A DNA stretch of 8,114 bases, taken from JAAFJU01 sp043764895 (GTDB lineage: Bacteria > Cyanobacteriota > Cyanobacteriia > Leptolyngbyales > Leptolyngbyaceae). Shown here piece after piece: positions 1 to 5,678 of this stretch. The stretch spans positions 1 through 8,114 of the forward strand of contig JAYUJY010000042.1 of NCBI GenBank assembly GCA_043764895.1, given 5' to 3'. A program made the translations under genes and the position numbers. Below the pieces are notes generated by a model, which saw nothing but the letters and a program-made list of their open reading frames with translations, did no database searches and had not been told where the DNA came from. Every line of letters begins with the position of its first letter. The stretch's first letter is position 1.

Positions 1-517
1 GTCCATTGGGCGATCGAATAATATTGGCAGGCTTAATATCGCGGTGAATAATCTTGTGATGATGCAGAAAGTCAACCGTCTCTAACATCGTTTCCAAGAG
101 TGCCTTCACCTCAGATTCTTTGAAAACCTGCCCCGTCTTTAAGATCTCCGCTAAATTCTGGCCCTCAATGTATTCCTGAACCAGATACTGAAACCCCTCC
201 TGTTCAAAATAATCCAAAAACCTCGGAATCGACGGATACTGCCCCGCCGTCATCAACTGCTGCGCCTCTTGCCGAAACAACTCTGACGCCTTCGCTTGCA
301 CTCCCTGCTGCTGCGGATACAACTGCTTAATTACACAGCGGGGCTTCATCGACTGAGACAAATCCACCGCCAAAAAGGTTCGCCCAAACCCACCTTGCCC
401 GATCGGCTTTAACGCCTGATACCGATCGCACAATTTCAACGCAGTCCCACAGCTTTGACAAACATTATCATCAGAATTCTGAGGCGACGAGCAGACGGGA
501 TTTAGACAGTAGGGCAT
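1..517 (-). CDS. Serine/threonine protein kinase with 4-Cys prefix, 5' part (left copy)
   Basis: This is the N-terminal 172 residues of a Hanks-type serine/threonine kinase; the gene runs off the left edge. Translation from the ATG at 517 begins MPYCLNPVC. Cysteines 4, 9, 20 and 23 (C-x4-C-x10-C-x2-C) form the zinc-ribbon-like prefix typical of many cyanobacterial kinases. The kinase domain follows: glycine loop GQGGFGRTF at 40-48, probable ATP-anchoring Lys64 in CVIKQL, and catalytic HRDIKPAN with Asp160. The DFG motif and everything after it lie outside the window, so any C-terminal sensor or repeat domain is unknown. The gene lies downstream of pyrD on the same strand with a 172-bp gap, and probably has its own promoter. 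It is about 91% identical in protein (15 differences in 172) to the kinase at the right edge. An extra Cys30 is absent from that copy. The kinase assignment is secure; the substrate is unknown. Confidence 0.93.
   Translation of the reverse strand, partial: MPYCLNPVCSSPQNSDDNVCQSCGTALKLCDRYQALKPIGQGGFGRTFLAVDLSQSMKPRCVIKQLYPQQQGVQAKASELFRQEAQQLMTAGQYPSIPRFLDYFEQEGFQYLVQEYIEGQNLAEILKTGQVFKESEVKALLETMLETVDFLHHHKIIHRDIKPANIIRSPNG
2..97. repeat. Left arm of a 96-bp perfect inverted repeat
   Basis: These 96 bases are the exact reverse complement of 8019-8114. They encode kinase residues 141-172, including the HRDIKPAN catalytic loop. The identity stops abruptly at base 98; further into the genes the two copies are similar but clearly diverged. 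The match reaches to within one base of the left edge and to the last base of the right edge, so it probably continues outside the window. Confidence 0.97.
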
Positions 518-604
518 AGATGTTTCAGGGAAGGACGATCGGTGGTCAGCATCAGAACATCGGGGGTGAATCGATCGTTAAAGCATAACTTCTCGCTAAC
601 AGTT

Positions 605-633
605 ATTGTAGTAGAGTTGCGCATATTGCTTAA
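605..633 (-). promoter_or_regulatory. Candidate promoter for the left kinase gene
   Basis: On the minus strand there is a good -10-like hexamer, TACAAT (610-605). Seventeen bases upstream lies a weak -35-like TTAAGC (633-628). Transcription would begin near 598, giving a leader of about 80 bases before the ATG at 517. This fits independent transcription of the kinase, because possible hairpins lie between it and pyrD. The call rests on hexamer matching by eye only. Confidence 0.3.
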
Positions 634-652
634 TGAAGTGGCGATCGGATTT

Positions 653-692
653 GCCATAGTCAGTATGGCTAAGTGGGTAGATAATCCACTTA
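653..692 (-). terminator. Two adjacent hairpins at the 3' end of pyrD, possible terminator or RNA-stability element
   Basis: There are two back-to-back perfect inverted repeats. The first is TAAGTGG (670-676) with CCACTTA (686-692) around a 9-base loop, and it contains the pyrD TAA stop in its outer arm. The second, immediately downstream in transcription order, is GCCATA (653-658) with TATGGC (664-669) around a 5-base loop. No run of T follows on the minus strand, so this is not a textbook Rho-independent terminator. It may instead cause pausing, protect the mRNA 3' end or attenuate read-through into the kinase. Confidence 0.35.
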
Positions 693-1871
693 ACGACGGT
701 GCGAAAGGCCGATCGCTTGATCAATTGAGTCTAGGCCCGCCTGATCCAAACGATCGACGAGTCCAGATAAGATTTGGCGAACCAAGGCTGGACCTTCATA
801 AATCCAGCCCGTGTAGACCTGAAGGAGGCAAGCCCCAGCGGTGATTTTTTCCCAGGCATCATCGGCAGTAGAAATTCCGCCCACGCCAATAATGGGAAAC
901 TCTCCCTGGGTGTGACGGGCAATGAGCGCAATCACCTCCGTCGATCGCTCTCGCACCGGAGCGCCACTGATTCCTCCCGCCTCGTCAGCGACCCGATTTC
1001 CAGTTTGCTTCAGCACCTGCGTTTTGAGTCCGTCTCGGCGGATGGTGGTATTGGTGGCGATAATCCCGGTGAGCTGAGACGATCGAGCTAGGTCTACGAC
1101 GGCCAAAATGTCGTCATCCAGCAGATCCGGCGCGATCTTGACGAAGATGGGCTTGTTTTCAGTGTTTTCTTGGGTAAGGGCTTCAAAAATCGGATTGAGC
1201 TGCTCCACACTCTGAAGCGATCGAAGGCCCGGTGTATTGGGCGAACTCACATTGACCACAAAATAGTCGCCCAAATGTTTCAGTCGTTGGAAACTCACTC
1301 GATAATCCGCATAGGCTTCCTCTAAGGGCGTAATTTTGGATTTGCCGAGGTTAATTCCTATGGGCATCGAGCTTAGGGTGCGATCGCTCATATTTCGCCG
1401 AGCGTCTAGGCGATCCCGCAATGCCTCTGATCCTGCATTGTTAAATCCCATGCGATTGAGAGCAGCCTGGTCGTCCACCAGCCGAAACAGTCGGGGCTGC
1501 GGGTTCCCGGTTTGGCCGTATTGCGTCACCGTCCCCAGTTCCGCAAACCCAAACCCAAAGTTGGACCAGATTCCCGCACCCTGACCATTTTTGTCAAACC
1601 CTGCGGCCAGTCCCAGCGGATTATTAAAGTGGCACCCGAAGCAGGTCTGAGCCAGACTATGGAACTTAGAGTCCTGAGGCTCGCCTTGATCGCCATAGAG
1701 CTGAGTGAGTTGGTTGAGAATCAGCGTTCGCACGGCCAGAGGCGATCGGATATCGAGCCATTCGAGGGCGGCGAGGGTTTGCTGGTGCAGCCATTCGGGA
1801 TCGGCATTGAGTCCCGAAAACAAAATCGGACGCAGAATCGATCGGTAGAGATTGAGGGAGGAATCTGACAC
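690..1871 (-). CDS. pyrD: Dihydroorotate dehydrogenase (quinone), class 2
   Basis: PyrD oxidises dihydroorotate to orotate, the fourth step of de novo UMP synthesis. Class 2 enzymes bind FMN, associate with the membrane and pass electrons to quinone. The 393-residue product has the expected motifs in order: an N-terminal helical extension (about 1-65) typical of class 2 and used for membrane/quinone contact, LAAGFDKNG at 88-96, ELGTVT at 111-116, INLGKSK at 173-179, and NVSSPNTPGLR at 207-217. By comparison with E. coli PyrD, Ser210 is the class 2 catalytic base. VKIAPDL at 244-250, TNTT at 273-276, GGISG at 299-303, GVGGI at 329-333 and YTGWIYEGP at 353-361 complete the FMN site. The start is GTG at 1871: an in-frame TAG lies shortly upstream and there is no ATG, GTG or TTG between them. 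No clear Shine-Dalgarno sequence is visible. It is transcribed divergently from the GAF gene, with a kinase gene downstream. Confidence 0.97.
   Translation of the reverse strand: MSDSSLNLYRSILRPILFSGLNADPEWLHQQTLAALEWLDIRSPLAVRTLILNQLTQLYGDQGEPQDSKFHSLAQTCFGCHFNNPLGLAAGFDKNGQGAGIWSNFGFGFAELGTVTQYGQTGNPQPRLFRLVDDQAALNRMGFNNAGSEALRDRLDARRNMSDRTLSSMPIGINLGKSKITPLEEAYADYRVSFQRLKHLGDYFVVNVSSPNTPGLRSLQSVEQLNPIFEALTQENTENKPIFVKIAPDLLDDDILAVVDLARSSQLTGIIATNTTIRRDGLKTQVLKQTGNRVADEAGGISGAPVRERSTEVIALIARHTQGEFPIIGVGGISTADDAWEKITAGACLLQVYTGWIYEGPALVRQILSGLVDRLDQAGLDSIDQAIGLSHRR
1380..1387. repeat. HIP1 octamer GCGATCGC
   Basis: A perfect palindromic HIP1 site lies inside pyrD. Other perfect copies in the window are at 3557-3564, 3584-3591, 6003-6010 and 6699-6706. 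About 0.1 copy would be expected by chance in a sequence of this length with even base use. The abundance is a known hallmark of many cyanobacterial genomes. Confidence 0.9.
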
Positions 1872-1922
1872 AGCAATGAAGGTCGCGAAGTGATTATGAG
1901 AAAACTAAAGATTAGCGCATCA

Positions 1923-1952
1923 TTTAGACGGGAGCAAATTAGATCGGAACAA
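1923..1952 (-). promoter_or_regulatory. Candidate pyrD promoter
   Basis: On the minus strand, TTGTTC (1952-1947) could serve as -35. TCTAAA (1928-1923), 18 bases further on, could serve as -10. The start of transcription would be near 1916, about 45 bases before the GTG start. Both hexamers are imperfect, so this is a weak suggestion within the AT-rich 282-bp divergent intergenic region (1872-2153). Confidence 0.2.
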
Positions 1953-2030
1953 AAAGACTTGGGCACACCACACAGGTTATTCTGCTTATGGAAAGATAGA
2001 CAAATTGAAAAAATTCTGGGTTTACCGTTC

Positions 2031-2059
2031 TTCAGTCACTTCCAATTTATGAATAAAAT
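2031..2059 (+). promoter_or_regulatory. Candidate promoter for the GAF sensor gene
   Basis: TAAAAT (2054-2059) matches the -10 consensus at five of six positions. A poor -35-like TTCAGT (2031-2036) lies 17 bases upstream. The predicted leader is close to 90 bases. The stretch from 2101 to 2153 is pyrimidine-rich and has no clear ribosome-binding sequence in front of the ATG at 2154. Confidence 0.22.
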
Positions 2060-2153
2060 TTTTGCGCTTGAGATAACCGTCCGTCTTAGGGAACGCTAGG
2101 AATTAGAAGGTTTTGCCCCTCCACCCGCACACCCATCGTACTCAGTCGTCATC

Positions 2154-5009
2154 ATGAGTCCTGTCAAAGAAACCAATGTTCAAGAGAATCTACTTATCCT
2201 ATTGGGACAGGTTTTACATACGCTCCGGGAGGCGGAGCGTGTAGACGACCTGATGGAGACGACGCTGAATTATTTACGATCGGCGTTCTTAAAGGATTAT
2301 GAGCTGATCTGGATTGGGCTGTACGATCGCGTGGATCATCGGATGCTGGGCAAGGGTGGCTTCACGCCCGGTGGGATCAAGGGCGATGGCATTCACAATA
2401 GTGAGATGAAGCAAAAGATTTCGCTGTTGTCGGGCGATATTTTGGAGCAGGTGGTGATTCAGCAGCGTCCGTTGGCGTTGGCGGATCTGCGGCAGGAAAT
2501 GCGGGCAGGGGACTGGCGGAAGCTGGCGCAGAAACACAATATTCAGGGCACGATGCTGTTTCCGCTGTGCTTCCGCGATCGGTGTTTGGGCGTGCTTATT
2601 CTCGGGACGCATCGCTGGGGAACCTTTCCCGGAACAGTCGAAAAAGCCACGCTAAATATGGTGCTGGGCGAACTGGCCTCCATGCTAAACCAAACCGAAC
2701 AGGACTGGCAGCGTCAACAGATCAAGCGTCCGGACAAGCCGCTACTCCAACAACTCGATCGGACTCGATCGCTTCCGGATTTGGGCAAGCGGCTCGAAGT
2801 CGTGATTGAAGAGACCCATCAGTTTTTGGCTCCGACTCGCACCAGTTTGTATTGGTTTGAACCCAATCAGCGCTACTTTTGGCGGCGGCTCACGAATCAA
2901 TCGCCCCGCATGAACGGCCTCCTGGAAAACAGCACCCCTGCGGGTGGCATCACCGCCCAAGAAGTCAACAGCTTTTATCAGCAGCTTGTCAACGACCAGG
3001 TTGTGGCGATCGGTGAATCCCAAAGCTCCCTCAGGGCTGATGCCACGTCCCGGCTGATGCAGTTGATTCGGGCACGATCGCTCCTGGCCGCTCCAGTGCT
3101 GTATCAAAACCAGCTCCTGGGGTTTCTCGCTGTGGAAGGGTCTGCCCCACGCATTTGGCAGGATGAGGAAAAGCAGTATCTTCGCGGGGCGGGGCAGATT
3201 GTGGCCTTGATGTCGCCTTTGGAAAACATGGAGACCATCATTGAGCAGACTAAGCTCGATCAAGCCCTCACGACCGAAATCGCCCGATCGCTCTACAGCT
3301 CCGACGACTGGAAAACCACCCTGAACCGAGCGGCAGAACTGCTGGGCAAACGGCTCAAAATCGATCGCTTTATGGTGGTCTTGAGAGATGCGCGATCGGG
3401 CAATTTTGAAGTGTGTTATCAGCATCAGCCGCGCAATCGCAGGGCTACGGGCGTCGCACTGCCGAAGCTCAGCGATCTCGATTTGCAGCTAGCCGAACGT
3501 AGCGAAGCCTCCATCGTCATCGAAAATCTAGAAGACGATTTGCGCTTCACGGCTTGGCGATCGCCGCTCTGGGAACTGGGTGTGCGATCGCTTCTTCTCG
3601 CCAGTACCTCACCGGGTCATCGCCTAGAGAGCATCCTCTTGGTGTGCCATGAGACCCCCCGAAGCTGGACTGCCGCCGAACAGCAGCTTGTGCAGCTTGT
3701 CGCCCAGCAGCTCGGCGTGATTCTGAACCAATGGCAGCTCCAACGCCAAGTCACCCAAGAAGCCCAGCTTCACCAAAGCACCCAACGCTGCATTCAAATG
3801 ATCCAGCAGTGCGATCACCTCGATGACCTAGAGCAAGTCGCCCTGCGAACCATCGCGCCGATTTTGGAATCGCCCATGGCCTTTCTGGTGTCGTGGTTTC
3901 CGGGTCGTCGCATCGGACGGCTGGTGTTGCCGCAGCACATGGACCGCCGTTATGCGCTGCTTCCCAATACCAAAGTTTCGATTCATGCCGATCCTCTGAT
4001 TCGGATGATCCATGACCAAAATACCATTCTCACCCTCACCCCCGCCCAAATTCCCGGCGAGTCTCGGCAGTGGCTGGACGCTCAGGGCATGGGTCAACTG
4101 GTCACGATCGCCCTGCGCATTTGCCCGGACGATGAGCCGACGGGTTTGCTTTGCCTGGTGTTTCACGATGAGCATGTCCTAAACGATCGATCGCTTCATG
4201 TGCTTAGCATCCTCACCAGTCAGCTTGCCGCCGCCCGCCGTCACCTTAAGCTCGAAGCCACTCTCCAGAGCGAACGTCTCAAGCTCGAACAAATTGGCTG
4301 GTACAAGCACCGTCATCTCGAAGAATTGCACCGCAGTGTCAACATTGGCATTCAGCGTCTCATCGAAGCCGCCAAACCCGTTACCCAAGATGCCCTGACC
4401 ACGACCCGCAACCAGCAGATTTTGCGACAGCTCGGGGATGCGATGGTTCCAGTCCAGTCGGCCCTGCTGAATGAGCAATGGCAGCTTCAGTTTCGTCAGG
4501 AAAGTTTGCCGCTCCTAGGACTGTTGCGCCGCGCCCTCGATCGCGCCGATCACTTGCTCAAGCAGCGCCAGCTTTGGTCCCAAGTCCACCAAGACAGCAA
4601 TCCCATCATCATCGGCGACAGCAGCAAACTTGAAATGATCCTGTACGAAGTGGTTTTGACGTCGGGGTTGCGATCGGAAGCGGGAAAACGGATTGATATT
4701 TGGTGTCGGCAATTTGATAAACGCTGGGTGGAAATTGCCATCACCGACAACGGCACGATTGAACCCCGGCTCCTGAAAGATCTCGAAGGCGGGCAGCTTC
4801 TCGATCCCCTCGCTCCCAGCCTGCTCAACCAGCCACCGGGACTCCACCTAGCCATCTGCAAAGAACTCCTGCGGGCCATGGGAGCCGAACTCACCGTCAG
4901 CCGCCTAGAGGATGGGCGAATTATGACCCGACTCATGCTTCCCGCGTCTCAGCAAGGTCGTGTCTCACCGTCCGGGAGCAGCAGCCAAAACACTACAAAT
5001 AGCGTCTAA
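2154..5009 (+). CDS. Multi-GAF sensor protein with degenerate histidine-kinase-like ATPase domain
   Basis: This soluble 951-residue protein has no signal peptide or membrane segment. It appears to hold four consecutive GAF-type modules (roughly 25-180, 205-355, 368-525 and 543-695), recognised from repeated patterns such as the RDRCLGVLILG and YQNQLLGFLAVEG strands and linking helices. A helical region at about 695-775 takes the place of a histidine kinase dimerisation domain, and an ATPase-like domain follows at about 815-931. That domain is eroded. The N-box asparagines of NLLxNA are replaced (Glu832, Thr836). The G1 box keeps Asp865-Asn-Gly867 but loses its second glycine. The G2 box reads GLHLAI (896-901) in place of GLGLAI. 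No HELR-type H-box with a following proline is present; the closest segment is KHRHLEELH at 718-726. A GAF sensor with a histidine kinase fold is well supported; active autophosphorylation is doubtful. The Ser/Gln-rich tail (932-951) is probably disordered. Ligand and partner are unknown. No response regulator gene is adjacent. Confidence 0.85.
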   Translation: MSPVKETNVQENLLILLGQVLHTLREAERVDDLMETTLNYLRSAFLKDYELIWIGLYDRVDHRMLGKGGFTPGGIKGDGIHNSEMKQKISLLSGDILEQVVIQQRPLALADLRQEMRAGDWRKLAQKHNIQGTMLFPLCFRDRCLGVLILGTHRWGTFPGTVEKATLNMVLGELASMLNQTEQDWQRQQIKRPDKPLLQQLDRTRSLPDLGKRLEVVIEETHQFLAPTRTSLYWFEPNQRYFWRRLTNQSPRMNGLLENSTPAGGITAQEVNSFYQQLVNDQVVAIGESQSSLRADATSRLMQLIRARSLLAAPVLYQNQLLGFLAVEGSAPRIWQDEEKQYLRGAGQIVALMSPLENMETIIEQTKLDQALTTEIARSLYSSDDWKTTLNRAAELLGKRLKIDRFMVVLRDARSGNFEVCYQHQPRNRRATGVALPKLSDLDLQLAERSEASIVIENLEDDLRFTAWRSPLWELGVRSLLLASTSPGHRLESILLVCHETPRSWTAAEQQLVQLVAQQLGVILNQWQLQRQVTQEAQLHQSTQRCIQMIQQCDHLDDLEQVALRTIAPILESPMAFLVSWFPGRRIGRLVLPQHMDRRYALLPNTKVSIHADPLIRMIHDQNTILTLTPAQIPGESRQWLDAQGMGQLVTIALRICPDDEPTGLLCLVFHDEHVLNDRSLHVLSILTSQLAAARRHLKLEATLQSERLKLEQIGWYKHRHLEELHRSVNIGIQRLIEAAKPVTQDALTTTRNQQILRQLGDAMVPVQSALLNEQWQLQFRQESLPLLGLLRRALDRADHLLKQRQLWSQVHQDSNPIIIGDSSKLEMILYEVVLTSGLRSEAGKRIDIWCRQFDKRWVEIAITDNGTIEPRLLKDLEGGQLLDPLAPSLLNQPPGLHLAICKELLRAMGAELTVSRLEDGRIMTRLMLPASQQGRVSPSGSSSQNTTNSV
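3557..3591. repeat. Two HIP1 octamers 19 bp apart
   Basis: GCGATCGC occurs at 3557-3564 and again at 3584-3591 inside the GAF-protein gene. Both are perfect copies. Their closeness is the densest HIP1 spacing in the window. Confidence 0.88.
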
Positions 5010-5079
5010 ATCCGACGATCGGTCCCGCGACCTCTAAATGTGAGGAACAACTTCGGAGAAAATATTAAGGATCAGTCGT

Positions 5080-5104
5080 TTTACAACAGTCCTCGGGTTA
5101 GAAT
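5080..5104 (+). promoter_or_regulatory. Candidate promoter for the ftsL-like/ftsI pair
   Basis: TAGAAT at 5099-5104 is a five-of-six match to the -10 consensus and lies 32 bases before the ATG at 5137. TTTACA at 5080-5085 resembles a -35 but is only 13 bases away, which is too short. If the promoter is real it therefore depends mainly on its -10 element or an activator. The 127-bp gap after the GAF gene makes a separate promoter reasonable. Confidence 0.28.
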
Positions 5105-5136
5105 ACCTTCACCAACCACCGCCCGATGGGTTGTCT

Positions 5137-5673
5137 ATGTTTGTAACTCCGCGACTAACGCCACTTAAAACCCCACTCAAATCGAATTCAAGCCCCTCGC
5201 CTAGGTCGAATTCCAACCGTTCTCCGTCCAGAGCACAGTCGATCGCTGCCCTTGTCCCGCTGCAAGCCCGATCGTCGCGTGACGTCCGATTGCGGCCATT
5301 GCCTAGCCGAGTTCCGGTTCCACAATGGCTGCAACTGATGAAGCAGACTGAACGGCTGTCCTTGGTGGTGGCGGGGATTTTGGTCAGTGGGGCGATCGTC
5401 ACTTACGGCTGGGCCATGTACTCTCAGCAACAGTGGGGCCAAGAATATCGCCAACTAGAGAAGCTCCGCCGCAACGAGCGTCAGCTCACCACTAATGGCG
5501 AAATGATGAAAAATAATATCGCTCGCACTAGCGATCCCAAGCAGTATGGTCTGGTCCCTCGCAGTGCGGCTCACATTGTGGTCATGCCTCCGGCTCCTCC
5601 CCGTCCGCCTCTTCCTATGCGTGCCACTGGACCCGATTCAAATACCAAACCCATCATGCCCATCGGGTACTAG
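5137..5673 (+). CDS. Probable FtsL-like divisome protein, bitopic membrane protein
   Basis: This 178-residue protein has the architecture of FtsL. A basic, Ser/Arg/Pro-rich cytoplasmic tail spans about 1-70. One membrane helix follows at about 74-95 (LSLVVAGILVSGAIVTYGWAMY). Next comes a short Gln/Glu/Arg-rich coiled-coil-like stretch (about 97-130), then KQYGLVPRSAAHIVVM (135-150), which resembles the FtsL segment where a conserved small motif follows the coiled coil. A proline-rich end (PPAPPRPPLP, 151-160) closes the protein. In other bacteria FtsL joins FtsB and FtsQ to activate FtsW-FtsI at the septum. The gene sits 5 bp before ftsI, the classic ftsL-ftsI order. I chose the ATG at 5137; a TTG at 5131 would add two residues. 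FtsL sequences are poorly conserved, so this rests on architecture and position. The alternative is an unrelated small membrane protein. Confidence 0.68.
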   Translation: MFVTPRLTPLKTPLKSNSSPSPRSNSNRSPSRAQSIAALVPLQARSSRDVRLRPLPSRVPVPQWLQLMKQTERLSLVVAGILVSGAIVTYGWAMYSQQQWGQEYRQLEKLRRNERQLTTNGEMMKNNIARTSDPKQYGLVPRSAAHIVVMPPAPPRPPLPMRATGPDSNTKPIMPIGY

Positions 5674-5678
5674 CAGCT

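Noticed and set aside
542..844. A small plus-strand frame spanning the pyrD 3' end
   Set aside because: It overlaps the conserved C-terminus of pyrD in antisense and has no recognisable family features; the 518-689 gap is better read as intergenic.
1872..2153. Riboswitch, small RNA or NtcA-type site in the divergent intergenic region
   Set aside because: I found no GTA-N8-TAC site or recognisable structured RNA; only weak promoter-like hexamers are visible.
2742..3425. A 227-residue minus-strand frame inside the GAF gene
   Set aside because: It is antisense to well-formed GAF modules and shows no domain or start-site support.
3258..3729. Bilin-binding cyanobacteriochrome GAF in the sensor protein
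   Set aside because: Cys421 lies in a strand near the start of the third GAF module and is not followed by His as in the chromophore-binding Cys-His motif.
5010..5060. Rho-independent terminator after the GAF gene
   Set aside because: Only 4-bp arms such as CCTC/GAGG could be found and there is no following T-run.
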